64,000 bases of DNA, taken from an uncultured Eubacteriales bacterium. Its GTDB lineage: Bacteria; Bacillota; Clostridia; Christensenellales; Borkfalkiaceae. Shown in pieces: positions 32,863 to 42,128 of the stretch (position 1 is its first letter; each line of letters starts with the position of its first letter). The position numbers and the translations under genes are program-made. Where the stretch lies: the NCBI GenBank assembly GCA_905209085.1, contig CAJLRM010000010.1:1-64000 (forward strand). The letters run 5' to 3'. The notes below the pieces were generated by a model that ran no database searches, had not been told where the DNA came from, and worked only from the letters and a program-made list of their open reading frames with translations.

Positions 32863-34602
32863 TTATTCTTTCGGTTCGTCCGGCATCAGCCATGCCTTAT
32901 GGTCGGTGTGCAGAAGTTCGTGCGCACGGTGCGACATCGGCTTTTGCAGATAGTTTTCGTAACATTTGACGACGGAAGGATTTTCGTGCGAGAATCTCAA
33001 AGCGCTCTCTTTATCCAATTTACGCAAATTGTCGCCGCGTTCCGCCGCCAACTCCGCGCCCTCGTGGATAGGCTGCCCGCCGCCGCCCGCACAACCGCCC
33101 GGACAAGCCATGATCTCGACGAAATCGTATTTCGCTTCGCCGCGTTCTATCGCATCCATCAGTTTGCGGGTATTGCCCAAGCCGTGCGCCACCGCGACGG
33201 AAATTTCCGTGCCCGCCACGTCGAATTTAGCTTCCTTCCAGCCGTCCATGCCGCGCACGGCATAGAAAGCGTCGGGATCGGGATTCTTGCCCGTCACGAG
33301 GAAATACGCGCTGCGCAGCGCCGCTTCCATAACGCCGCCCGTCGTGCCGAAAATGACCGCCGCACCCGTACCTACGCCGAGCGGAGTATCGAATTCCTCC
33401 TCCTTCAAATCCTGCGGGATGATATGTTCCGCGCGGATAAGCCTGTCTACCTCGCGGGTGGTGAGCACTACGTCCACATCCTGTCCCGCGCCCGCGTCGT
33501 TCATATTTGGAAGCGCGCACTCGTGCTTCTTGGCAAGGCAGGGCATCACCGAGATACAGAAGATTTTATTCGGATCCACACCCAAAAGGTCGGCATAGTA
33601 GCTCTTGGCGATCGCACCGAACATCTGCTGCGGGGATTTCGCCGTCGAGAGGCGGGAAACGTACCCGGGATACTGCGATTTGATAAACCGCACCCAGCCC
33701 GGACAGCAGGACGTAAACATAGGCTTGCCCGATTTCTTGATTTCGGGCAGGCGCTTCAAGAACTCGCTGCCTTCCTCCATAATGGTGAGATCGGCGGAAA
33801 AGTTAGTGTCGAAAACGTAGTTGACGCCCATGCGGCGGAGCGCCGAAACCAGGCGTTTGGTGGTGGCGAACTCGCGGGGAAGCCCGAACGTTTCCCCCCA
33901 TGCGGCGCGCACGGCGGGCGCGATCTGCACCACCGTGATCTTTTCGGGATCCGCGAGGGCATCCAGAACTCTGTCCGTATCGTCCCTTTCCCTCAGCGCG
34001 CCCGTGGGACAATGGGTGATGCACTGTCCGCAAAGGGCGCAGTCCGTTTCTTTAATCCTGCGGCCGCGGGAAACGTCCACCGTCGTGCGGGAGCCCGTGT
34101 TGGTGACGTCCCAAACGTGCATATCCTGTATCTTATCGCATACCTGGATACACCTCATGCACTTGATGCACTTATTCGCGTCGCGCACGAGCGGGAAGTC
34201 CTTAGGCCAGTTTGCCTTGACGAATTCCTTTTCGAAGCGCTGATCGATAATATCCAGATCGTTGGCGAGATTTTGCAGAGAACAATTGCGGCTTCTCACG
34301 CAGGTGGCGCAGTGCGCGTCGTGCTGGGAGAGGATAAGCTCTACGTTGATTTTGCGGGTGTTGCGGACTTTGGGACTGTTGGTGTAGATCTCCATTCCCT
34401 CTTTCACTTCGTTATTGCAGGCGGGAATGAGTTTCTCCTTGCCCTTGATCTCCACCACGCAGACGCGGCAGGCGCCGATCTCGTTGATATCTTTCAAAAA
34501 GCAAAGGGTGGGAATAGATACGCCCGCGGCGGCGGCGGCGTTTAAAATCGTCGTGCCTTCCTCGACGGAAACGGGAATATTATTGATTTTCAGATTTACC
34601 AT
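32863..34602 (-). CDS. hydA: [FeFe] hydrogenase catalytic subunit
   Basis: 579 residues. N-terminal [2Fe-2S] ferredoxin-like domain (Cys in LCFLKDINEIGACRVC), His-ligated [4Fe-4S] site HDAHCATCVRSRNC, two [4Fe-4S] clusters (CIKCMRCIQVCD and CALCGQCITHCPTG), then the H-cluster motifs: L1 TSCCPGWV, L2 MPCLAKKHEC, L3 ACPGGCAGGGGQP. It evolves or oxidises H2. Its start overlaps the upstream flavoprotein gene by 7 bp, so the two form one operon. The modular layout is that of bifurcating or NAD(P)H-linked group A enzymes. Confidence 0.95.
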   Translation of the reverse strand: MVNLKINNIPVSVEEGTTILNAAAAAGVSIPTLCFLKDINEIGACRVCVVEIKGKEKLIPACNNEVKEGMEIYTNSPKVRNTRKINVELILSQHDAHCATCVRSRNCSLQNLANDLDIIDQRFEKEFVKANWPKDFPLVRDANKCIKCMRCIQVCDKIQDMHVWDVTNTGSRTTVDVSRGRRIKETDCALCGQCITHCPTGALRERDDTDRVLDALADPEKITVVQIAPAVRAAWGETFGLPREFATTKRLVSALRRMGVNYVFDTNFSADLTIMEEGSEFLKRLPEIKKSGKPMFTSCCPGWVRFIKSQYPGYVSRLSTAKSPQQMFGAIAKSYYADLLGVDPNKIFCISVMPCLAKKHECALPNMNDAGAGQDVDVVLTTREVDRLIRAEHIIPQDLKEEEFDTPLGVGTGAAVIFGTTGGVMEAALRSAYFLVTGKNPDPDAFYAVRGMDGWKEAKFDVAGTEISVAVAHGLGNTRKLMDAIERGEAKYDFVEIMACPGGCAGGGGQPIHEGAELAAERGDNLRKLDKESALRFSHENPSVVKCYENYLQKPMSHRAHELLHTDHKAWLMPDEPKE

Positions 34603-36428
34603 TTTTCGACTCTGCCTCCTTTAAAGATACCGTAACCGAAATGATCGCAGCGAAGGCAGCGGCGCGCTTCCTGCAACGCCTCCTCTTCGCTCATGCCGCA
34701 TTCCATCAATTTGAAATCGTTTTTGCGCTCGGACGCGTTCCGCTCCGTCATATTCACGCGGCCGCAGGGACAGCGGTCGTCCAGACGAATGGGCGGGATC
34801 TCCACGTCCACTTTGAGTTCGTGGCGGAAGCCGAGATATTCGTCGATATTCGCCGCCGCGACCTTTCCCGCCGCAATGGCGCGGATGACCGTCGCGGGCC
34901 CCGTGACGCAGTCTCCGCCCGCAAATACGCCCGGAATGTCCTTGATGCCGCTCCAATTGAGCGCGTCGATGACTCCGCGCTTGACGGGAATGCCGTGTTT
35001 TTCGAAATTGCGGGACTCGATACCCTGCCCGATGGCGACGAGCACCCTGTCGCAGGCGAGCCGCTCTTCCGCTTTTTCCGAATTGCAGGGCTTGGGCCTG
35101 CCTCTATCGTAAGCGCCGATGATCTGGGGCTTGACCCACAGCGCGGCGACCTTGCCCTGCGCGTCCTTTTCGATGCGCAGAGGGGACTGCAATTCCAAAA
35201 CTTCGCAGCCTTCCTGAATGGCGCCCTCCACTTCTTCGCGCATGGCGGTCATATCCACCTGACGGCGGCGGTAGACGATGCGGACGCGCTTTGCGCCCAA
35301 ACGGATGGAAGAGCGCGCCACGTCCATGGCCACGTTGCCGCCGCCGATGACGATGATGTCTTTGCCTTTGAAGTCGGGCATTTCGTCGTCGCCGATGCCG
35401 CGCAGCATCTCCACCGCGGACAAAACGCCTTTTGCGTCCTCGCCCTCGATGCCGATCTTCTTATCCGTCTGCGCGCCGATCGCTATGTATACCGCGTCGT
35501 AATCCTTCTTTAAATCCAAAATGCTGGGATTTTCGCCCACGGGAGTTTCCGTCCTGACGTCGATCCCCACCGAGATCAATTCCGCGATCTCTTTGTCGAG
35601 AATCTCTCTCGGAAGGCGATAGCTGGGAATGCCGTAACGAAGCATTCCCCCAAGCTTCTTTTTCGCCTCGAACAACGTGACGGAATGTCCCATCAGCGCC
35701 AGATAATACGCCGCAGAGATGCCGCCGGGACCGCCGCCGATGACGGCGACCTTCTTGCCTGTCGTGGGCAGGGGCGCGGGGACGGGCACGTCGCCCGCGT
35801 GCTCTACGGCAAAACGCTTTAAGCCGCGGATATTGATGGAAGCGTCCATCATACTGCGGCGGCAGCGGACTTCGCAGGGATGTTCGCAGATGAGTCCGCA
35901 GACTGCGGGAAGCGGATTGTCCTTGCGGATGAGGCGCACCGCGTCCGCGTTGCGTCCCGCCTCCACCAGCGAGATATAGCCCGGAATGTCCACGCCCGCG
36001 GGACACTGCGCCACACAGGGGACGGGCTGATTGAGCGCGCATTTGCAGCGCCCGTGTTCGATATGCTCCACGAAATCGTCTCGGAAGCCCTCGATGCCTT
36101 TAAGCACCATTTTCGCCGCTTCGTAGCCGATGGCGCAATCCGCGGAAAAATAGATGCTTTCCGCCGTCTTTTGGATGAGGTCGATGGTATCGAGCGAAGC
36201 GTTGCCGTCCAGAACGTCGTCCAAAAGCTTTTCCAGCGTTCCCAAGCCGATGCGGCAGGGAACGCATTTCCCGCAGGACTGGGCGTGGCACATCTTCAAA
36301 AAAGACGCCGCCATGTCCACGGGGCAGAGTCCCGAGGGGCTGGCACTGATGCGGCGTTCCACATCCTTGTACAACTCTTCCACGGTGGCTTGCGCCTTAT
36401 TCTGCGTGATGATACTGAGTCTGCTCAT
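34596..36428 (-). CDS. NuoF-C/GltD-like flavoprotein partner of the hydrogenase
   Basis: 610 residues. The N-terminal about 130 residues match the C-terminal iron-sulfur part of NuoF (SCGKCVPCRIGLGTLEKLL) without the FMN/NADH domain. Next comes a GltD-type double [4Fe-4S] region (CVAQCPAGVDIPGYI, CGLICEHPCEVRCRR), an FAD Rossmann fold (VAVIGGGPGGISAAYYL), an NAD(P) fold (DIIVIGGGNVAMDVARSS) and the closing GDCVTGPATVIRAIAAGK. It should carry electrons between NAD(P)H and HydA. HydDB lists glutamate-synthase-linked [FeFe] hydrogenases as group A2, which this pair resembles. A promoter lies upstream at 36509-36537. Confidence 0.9.
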   Translation of the reverse strand: MSRLSIITQNKAQATVEELYKDVERRISASPSGLCPVDMAASFLKMCHAQSCGKCVPCRIGLGTLEKLLDDVLDGNASLDTIDLIQKTAESIYFSADCAIGYEAAKMVLKGIEGFRDDFVEHIEHGRCKCALNQPVPCVAQCPAGVDIPGYISLVEAGRNADAVRLIRKDNPLPAVCGLICEHPCEVRCRRSMMDASINIRGLKRFAVEHAGDVPVPAPLPTTGKKVAVIGGGPGGISAAYYLALMGHSVTLFEAKKKLGGMLRYGIPSYRLPREILDKEIAELISVGIDVRTETPVGENPSILDLKKDYDAVYIAIGAQTDKKIGIEGEDAKGVLSAVEMLRGIGDDEMPDFKGKDIIVIGGGNVAMDVARSSIRLGAKRVRIVYRRRQVDMTAMREEVEGAIQEGCEVLELQSPLRIEKDAQGKVAALWVKPQIIGAYDRGRPKPCNSEKAEERLACDRVLVAIGQGIESRNFEKHGIPVKRGVIDALNWSGIKDIPGVFAGGDCVTGPATVIRAIAAGKVAAANIDEYLGFRHELKVDVEIPPIRLDDRCPCGRVNMTERNASERKNDFKLMECGMSEEEALQEARRCLRCDHFGYGIFKGGRVEKW

Positions 36429-36508
36429 AGTTCCTCCCGTGATTCAACGATTGAAAAAAATTTCCTCTTTCGTTTTTCTAATCGTTATAATTTTTACCGA
36501 TAGTAATT

Positions 36509-36537
36509 ATTTTATCATAAGGACGCCCGGAAGTCAA
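36509..36537 (-). promoter_or_regulatory. Promoter of the hydrogenase operon
   Basis: Minus strand TTGACT (36532-36537), 17-bp spacer, TAAAAT (36509-36514), about 75 bp upstream of the flavoprotein ATG, which has GGGAGG. Confidence 0.7.
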
Positions 36538-36539
36538 AT

Positions 36540-36830
36540 AAAAATGAATGTTTACAACAAAGACCGAACGTATTTTTACATCTTTCGACAAAGGGGCGGC
36601 TCTATTTTTTCGTCCTTTTTCAGCGCCTTCTTCCTCCTCCCGCCCCCTTCTTTTTTCTATGGTTCTTTCCCCTTTCCGAATCGGCGGAAAAAGCGGAAAC
36701 GACAAGCGTTCACACGGGGAGAAAACAGGCGAGCCAAAAAAGCGGCGCAGACGCCAAAATCCGTTTTTTACGGCGCGCAGCGGCGCAGCCGTTTTTTTCC
36801 GCTTTTCCCCCGACGTCGAAAGAAGTCTAA
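36540..36830. other. Intergenic between divergent promoters
   Basis: About 290 bp with polypyrimidine-rich stretches (36595-36680). No gene is supported. Confidence 0.3.
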
Positions 36831-36833
36831 GCC

Positions 36834-36862
36834 TTGACTTTGCGCTTTTCTTATGCTATACT
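36834..36862 (+). promoter_or_regulatory. Promoter of the 36894-37469 gene
   Basis: TTGACT (36834-36839), 17-bp spacer, TATACT (36857-36862). Confidence 0.7.
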
Positions 36863-36893
36863 TACTTCAAGACAACGGCAGGGAGGAAAAATC

Positions 36894-37469
36894 ATGACGG
36901 ATCTTACGGAAATTTTATACGAGGGAATCAAAAAGACGATTGAGAATTGGACGGAAGCAGGTATTTATGCGATCTCTTTTTTTGTTTACGACGAGTGCGA
37001 CGATCCGAACAAGCCGACCGTAACGGTGGGCTATAACACGGAAGCGTGTTTCCAGGACTCCGTGGAGGACGCGTCGGACGAGGGAGAAGCGAGATGGAAC
37101 TATGCCTTCTGGCTGCAAAACAGGGAATTTGTGTTCGGCAGAGGAAAAACGGCGGCGGTCGTTTCCAAATGGCGAAAAGAGAACGGATATAAATGCGAGG
37201 AAGAGGACGAAGACGGCGAGGAGGAATACGATGAAAACGGCTACTATATCGGCAAGCCGCCCCTCGTCACGGAAAAATTTATAGAGGTCCTCATAGAAAC
37301 GGCGCGACGGCTGCACGAAAGCGGCGTTATCCGCGCGCATTTCGGCAAAGAGATCCCCATTCTCATTCACGAACTGGAATACTATGACGCCATCGCCGAA
37401 GAAACGCGGCGCGCGAATCCCGAAGGCGTTGCGGACGATTTTATTCAATGGGTCCAAAACGGGCAATAA
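36894..37469 (+). CDS. Uncharacterised acidic protein
   Basis: 191 residues; GGGAGG precedes the ATG at 36894. The opening (GIYAISFFVYDECDDPNKPTVTVGYNTE) and the mixed alpha/beta pattern recall DUF4303-like proteins, a weak match. A very acidic segment (CEEEDEDGEEEYDENGYY) lies in the middle. No membrane segment or signal. Single-gene unit with its own promoter and terminator. Confidence 0.6.
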   Translation: MTDLTEILYEGIKKTIENWTEAGIYAISFFVYDECDDPNKPTVTVGYNTEACFQDSVEDASDEGEARWNYAFWLQNREFVFGRGKTAAVVSKWRKENGYKCEEEDEDGEEEYDENGYYIGKPPLVTEKFIEVLIETARRLHESGVIRAHFGKEIPILIHELEYYDAIAEETRRANPEGVADDFIQWVQNGQ

Positions 37470-37483
37470 AACCAAAAACGTAA

Positions 37484-37517
37484 GGGGCGATTCTTTTTTA
37501 AGAACCGCCCCCTTTTT
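37484..37517 (+). terminator. Terminator after 36894-37469
   Basis: GGGGCGATTCTT (37484-37495) pairs with AAGAACCGCCCC (37500-37511), then CTTTTT. Confidence 0.85.
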
Positions 37518-37557
37518 CTATTCTTTTACTCTCACACTTCTCTTATTCCCGCACTTT

Positions 37558-40500
37558 TTACTCTGCCCTAAGCCTCTTTACGTCCGCCGTTTCCCCCGCA
37601 GAAGGCAGGGAGTCCCCCGAAGACGGCTCCTTCGAAGCCTCCGCGTCGGGAACGGCGTAATAGCCGATGTTAAGGGTCGCGGGCGCGGCGCAGTTATTGG
37701 AAAGTCCGAAGCTGCCGCTTTCGAGGAGAGGCAGCGTGCCGCCCGCCGTCAGATCGACCGCGAGGCAACCCGCCCCCGCGGGATTCGCCGCGTATTCGTC
37801 CGCCCACCAAATTTTGAGAACGCCGCCCTCTATCGACAAACGAAGAGTCGTTCCTTCGGCGGTTTTTCCCAGATCCGAACAGACGATGCCGCCCAGATAG
37901 ACGAAAGTTCCCGCGCTGTGGTTGGAAGCAAACCAATTGGAATAACGGAACACCTGCACGAAATTATTTGCCGTCTGGATATTTACGAGGTAAGCGTCCA
38001 GACCCGTATTCTCGGTCTGCGTGGCGCGCAGCAGAACGCCGCTTAAATCGATATTCGACTCCGAAGCCTTATTTACTTTAAATTCCAAGACGGCGTCGTT
38101 CATCGGCCGATCCAAGAGCCACCATTGATCGGCGGGCATAGAAATGCTGCCGTCGTCGTTTACCGTATACGGCGTTTCGGGAACGAACGAAGCGGAAGCC
38201 CCCGCGTTCAGGGCGGCCGTCAGATCTTTTTGCGTCCAGCCCGACGCCAGCGATTTTACCTTTTCGTCCGCCACCGTTTCGAGCGTCAGATCGAAGCCGA
38301 CGTTTTCCGTCCACGTGATGCCGCCGACAAAGCCCGAAGGATACACTTCATACGTGCCGTTATAGGTGAGATCGACGATAATCGCCGAGGAAAAACCGTA
38401 TTTCTCGTAATCTTCCTGCGTCGTCAGATACAGGGTGCTGCCCGAAATGCCCGCGTGAAAGAGCGTTCCCGTCACGCTGCCGGGATATACCCAGCCGCCG
38501 ATGTATTGCAGCGTGATCGCGCTGCCGTTGGTATTGTAACAATTTTGGAAATAATAGACTTGCAGATAGTTGAGGTCCGTCACGTAATTGATGAGATAGC
38601 CGTTGAGTCCCGTATTTCCCGAGAGAGAAGTTCTCAGAAATACCCCGCCGACCGCCACCGCGCCCGTGGGAGCGTCGAGGCGGAACGTCACCTCCGTATC
38701 CCGATACACGGCGGTGGCGTCGAGCGCATACCCGAATCCGCTCATCCTGATGCCGCCCGACTCCGTCTTCGTCCAGCCCTCTGCGGAAAGCGAGAAGCGA
38801 TCGGACGCGGACAGGAGATGCTCCGTCACATATCTGGCGTTGTTCTTTATCTTTTTCAGCGCGTCCAGCTCTTCCGACAAATCCAGATTTTCTATCTGTA
38901 AGAGGGTGCCGCAAGCCTCTATCTTTTGCTTCGCGTCTTCGTACAACGCCCGCGCCTGTTTCCATTCCGCCGCCCGAAGCGCCGTTTCCGAGTAGGCATC
39001 CAGCCCGCGCAGAGCCGCCGCCCGCGCGGAAGCCAGCTTTTCGGCGTCTATGGTGGGATCCTTTTCGGGCTGATTTTCCCCCGCCGCCGCGCTTCTGATC
39101 GATTCGGCAATCATGCCGTAAGCGGCTTTTGTCGGGTGCAGATCGTCCGTGAAATAGGACTTTTGCGAGCTGGTAGGATCCGTTTTGTCCGAGCAGAACA
39201 GATACTCCGTTTCCGCATAATAGATCCAATCGTAAGAGGCGGCGAGATTGCGGAAAAGCAGGTTTGTTCTGGCAATCTGTTCCGTATAAGCCTTTCTCGA
39301 AGGGCAGTGATTGACGGAAACGAGGACCACCTTAAAATCGGGCAGCTGTCTTTTGACTTCCGTCAGCATCCGTTCCGCGCTGTCCGCGATCTTTTCCGCC
39401 GCGACGCCGCCCGAAATGTCGTTGATGCCGATCATGTATATCCCGAGTTTGGGCGCATAGGACGTCACCTGATCGATCATATCCTCCCAATGGGAGGCCA
39501 CCGAACCGCCGATGCCGATATTGTCGATGGAGGAATATTCGGGGAAATCCGTTTTATAATCCGTCCACATTTCCATATACGAATGCCCGAACAACAGCGT
39601 TTCCGCGCTGCGCGTCTGCGTGCCCGCGCTAATTTCGGGAGCCGAATACAGCGTGCCCGCGCCGCCCGCTTTTATCCCTATCCGCGCGCCCGTCAAAGGC
39701 TCGGCGTCCGTATAGGAAGCGTAACAGATCCGCTCGGCGTCCGTAAAGTCGAAATAGCAGGAGATCTTTCCCTCCTCCCGCACGACGGTCAGGCGGTGAC
39801 TGCCCGAAGGCGTATAGCCCGCGGACAAAACGCCGCGCTGCAACATGGTTTCCGTGCCGCCGCTCACCTTGGAAAGCACCGCGTACCGCGAGGTGCTCAA
39901 ATAAAAGCGATAATAGCTGTCCGCCTCATCGTCCGCGCCGAAAATCACGCCGTTATCCGAGGAAGACGAAGGCATTATCGAGATCGTAAACGTCCCGTTT
40001 TCCAAACGCGCGGTATTGTGCAGAGCGAGAGTCGCCTCCTTCGTTTTCGCCATATCGCCGGCCGCCCTCACGAGGCTGCCCGAAATCGCCCGATACTCGG
40101 CTGCGGCCTCGGGGGTATACGCCTCCTCGGATTCACACAAAACATCGGAAAACTCCACCCCCGACGCGCCGGCACGCATCCCGTAGCCCTTGCCCCAAAG
40201 GGGATTCGCATCGGTGTAGGAGAGATACAATTCGCCGTCCACATAGCAGTAGATCGTCGTGTCGTCCCTCGTCACTTTCAAACGGTAGGTTCCCGAAGGA
40301 TCGTAATTCGCCAGCGTTTTTACCCCGCAGACCGTCCAGCCGTTTGACACCTTGCCGAGATATGCCGTCCCCGAAAGGCTGACGAAAAAGAAATAATAGG
40401 AAACGCCGTTTTCCCAGTATGTATTCGCGCCGCCGTCCGTTAAAGCGAAAACGATGCCGTTATCCGCGCGGGCGCCCGACAGTTTGACCGTCGCTTGAAG

Positions 40501-40896
40501 ACTGCCGTAAACAAATTCCCCTTCCTTTTTCACCGCCAGCGCGTTTGCGGAAGAGGAGATAACGGACGCTTTCGTCGCTTCCCTGTACCCGCCGTTTACG
40601 ATTTTATATCCGTCCAGCATTCCCTTTTCCTCCGAGGATGAATCGACAGAAGAATCCGAAGAAGAATCGGAGCTTTCGCTCGACGATTGTTCGGACGAAC
40701 TTCCCGAGGAGTCGGACGTTTCCGAGGAAGCATTGCCGGAAGAGGATGGGGACGAGGAATCTTTTTCCGAAGCGCTTTCCGAAACAGCGGAAGAAGAATC
40801 GGAGCTTCCGTCCACAACCGTGCCGCAGGAAGCCGCAAACAGTGTGCACGACATCCCGAGAGCCAGCAAAAACAACAAAATTTTACGCTTTTTCAT
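37558..40896 (-). CDS. Large modular lipoprotein with SGNH hydrolase and four laminin-G-like modules
   Basis: 1112 residues, extracellular lipoprotein: signal peptide with lipobox LFAASC (Cys24), then a Ser/Asp/Glu-rich linker (about 26-90). Two concanavalin/laminin-G-like modules follow (about 105-265 and 275-425; both have NGxxFxxxD...YRLKVxRDD and SYTDAxPL). The SGNH/GDSL domain (about 430-620) has FGHSYMEMW (Ser nucleophile; GHS instead of GDS), GINDISGG and DDLHPTKAAYG. A helical linker and two more beta modules (about 700-880 and 900-1080) end the protein. Probable deacetylase or esterase acting on a glycan held by the flanking modules. An AraC-type regulator is divergent upstream. Confidence 0.85.
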   Translation of the reverse strand: MKKRKILLFLLALGMSCTLFAASCGTVVDGSSDSSSAVSESASEKDSSSPSSSGNASSETSDSSGSSSEQSSSESSDSSSDSSVDSSSEEKGMLDGYKIVNGGYREATKASVISSSANALAVKKEGEFVYGSLQATVKLSGARADNGIVFALTDGGANTYWENGVSYYFFFVSLSGTAYLGKVSNGWTVCGVKTLANYDPSGTYRLKVTRDDTTIYCYVDGELYLSYTDANPLWGKGYGMRAGASGVEFSDVLCESEEAYTPEAAAEYRAISGSLVRAAGDMAKTKEATLALHNTARLENGTFTISIMPSSSSDNGVIFGADDEADSYYRFYLSTSRYAVLSKVSGGTETMLQRGVLSAGYTPSGSHRLTVVREEGKISCYFDFTDAERICYASYTDAEPLTGARIGIKAGGAGTLYSAPEISAGTQTRSAETLLFGHSYMEMWTDYKTDFPEYSSIDNIGIGGSVASHWEDMIDQVTSYAPKLGIYMIGINDISGGVAAEKIADSAERMLTEVKRQLPDFKVVLVSVNHCPSRKAYTEQIARTNLLFRNLAASYDWIYYAETEYLFCSDKTDPTSSQKSYFTDDLHPTKAAYGMIAESIRSAAAGENQPEKDPTIDAEKLASARAAALRGLDAYSETALRAAEWKQARALYEDAKQKIEACGTLLQIENLDLSEELDALKKIKNNARYVTEHLLSASDRFSLSAEGWTKTESGGIRMSGFGYALDATAVYRDTEVTFRLDAPTGAVAVGGVFLRTSLSGNTGLNGYLINYVTDLNYLQVYYFQNCYNTNGSAITLQYIGGWVYPGSVTGTLFHAGISGSTLYLTTQEDYEKYGFSSAIIVDLTYNGTYEVYPSGFVGGITWTENVGFDLTLETVADEKVKSLASGWTQKDLTAALNAGASASFVPETPYTVNDDGSISMPADQWWLLDRPMNDAVLEFKVNKASESNIDLSGVLLRATQTENTGLDAYLVNIQTANNFVQVFRYSNWFASNHSAGTFVYLGGIVCSDLGKTAEGTTLRLSIEGGVLKIWWADEYAANPAGAGCLAVDLTAGGTLPLLESGSFGLSNNCAAPATLNIGYYAVPDAEASKEPSSGDSLPSAGETADVKRLRAE

Positions 40897-41018
40897 TTTC
40901 GTTCTCCTTTATTTCTATTTTCTCAAAACGAGTAATCGCCTGCCATTTTCTTCCCAATTGTAATATTTCAGGGCTTTTCTTCCCCCATAAGGCAATTTTT
41001 CAAGCTGAAAAGAAACTC
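40897..41018. other. Divergent regulatory region, lipoprotein / araC-like
   Basis: AAAGGAGAACG precedes the lipoprotein ATG at 40896 on the minus strand. A clear minus-strand promoter could not be picked. Confidence 0.4.
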
Positions 41019-41047
41019 TTGACAAACTTTTTCGTTTATACTATAAT
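41019..41047 (+). promoter_or_regulatory. Consensus promoter of the araC-like gene
   Basis: TTGACA (41019-41024), 17-bp spacer, TATAAT (41042-41047). Confidence 0.8.
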
Positions 41048-41120
41048 TAAGTATAGAGAAAGAGCGGTGTAAAAGCAAGACCGTTTTTTGTCAGAATACT
41101 ATATTATCTTGTCGTTCTAT

Positions 41121-42029
41121 ATGAAATTCAAAGCCAACATTCAAAAAAACTTTCAATCGGGGACTCGTTCCTATCAATACACGGGCAAAAGCAGCAGCAA
41201 TCCCCTGCGCTACGTGATGGATATGACGGGGCACGAAATCGTGGGCGGCGCCTACCGCCTGGACAGAGAGGGATACTATACCTATCTCCTCAATTATACC
41301 GTGAGCGGGAGCGCCTCTTTCACCTATTTAGGACGCACTCACGAGCTGCGTCCGGGAGATCTTGTCTTTATAGACTGCAATCTGCCCCATCATTTCGAAT
41401 CGGGAAACGCGGGCTGGAACTTCTATTTTCTGCACTGCAACGGCCCCGCGCTGCCCGAATTTTACGAAACGTTCGTCCGCTGTACGGAATACGTATTCTC
41501 CAATTTCCGTCCCGCCGCGTTTATCAAAGAGCTGGACGCCATTCACGCGCTTTTGGAGAAACATCCCGAAGCCATGGAGTGCGGCACTAAGACTCATCCC
41601 TTCGAGGACGAAGAACTGTTCGCCGATTTTTCCGTGCGCATTTACAGCCTGCTCACGGATATTTATTTGCAGCTTCGCCAGCAAAAGAGCTTCTTCCCGC
41701 CCTCTATCGTCAAGGCGCGGGACTTTATCGCGGAGCATTTCGCGGAAAAAATTTCCTTGGAAGACGCGGCGAGCGCCGCCTGTCTTAGCGTCTATCATTT
41801 TTCCCATCAGTTCCGCCGCTATACGGGCACCACGGTGGGCGCTTACATCAACGGTTTGAGAATGCAAAAAGCCATCGAACTCTTGTCCACCACCGATAAA
41901 AAAATCATCGATATTGCCGTGGAATGCGGTTTTTCGGATATTCAGATGCTGAATAAGCTCTTCAAGACGAATTTTTCCATGACGCCCACGCAGTACAGAA
42001 AATCCCATCGTCCCTTTTTTTCCGATTGA
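41121..42029 (+). CDS. AraC-family transcriptional regulator
   Basis: 302 residues from the ATG at 41121; a TTG at 41088 in the same frame is possible and neither has a good ribosome site. N-terminal cupin sensor (SFTYLGRTHELRPGDLVFIDCNLPHHFE), helical linker, C-terminal double HTH (SLEDAASAACLSVYHFSHQFRRYTG and DIAVECGFSDIQMLNKLFKTNFSMTPTQYR). The cupin type usually senses sugars. It most likely controls the divergent lipoprotein gene. Confidence 0.92.
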   Translation: MKFKANIQKNFQSGTRSYQYTGKSSSNPLRYVMDMTGHEIVGGAYRLDREGYYTYLLNYTVSGSASFTYLGRTHELRPGDLVFIDCNLPHHFESGNAGWNFYFLHCNGPALPEFYETFVRCTEYVFSNFRPAAFIKELDAIHALLEKHPEAMECGTKTHPFEDEELFADFSVRIYSLLTDIYLQLRQQKSFFPPSIVKARDFIAEHFAEKISLEDAASAACLSVYHFSHQFRRYTGTTVGAYINGLRMQKAIELLSTTDKKIIDIAVECGFSDIQMLNKLFKTNFSMTPTQYRKSHRPFFSD

Positions 42030-42050
42030 AAGATATGTTTATAAAAAAAC

Positions 42051-42079
42051 AAAGCCATCCGTAAAACGGATGGCTTTTA
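42051..42079. terminator. Terminator between araC-like gene and ppk
   Basis: AAAGCCATCCGT / ACGGATGGCTTT stem with a short A-rich loop, T-run on the plus strand and A-run before it, so usable from both sides. Confidence 0.85.
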
Positions 42080-42128
42080 ATCGACGCCGAAAAAGCGCCG
42101 GATTTCAATACGTCCTTCTCTTTAAAAA

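Noticed and set aside
32899..34545. Long plus-strand open frame over the hydrogenase gene
   Set aside because: It is a shadow of hydA, caused by GC bias at third positions. The hydA cluster motifs leave no doubt.
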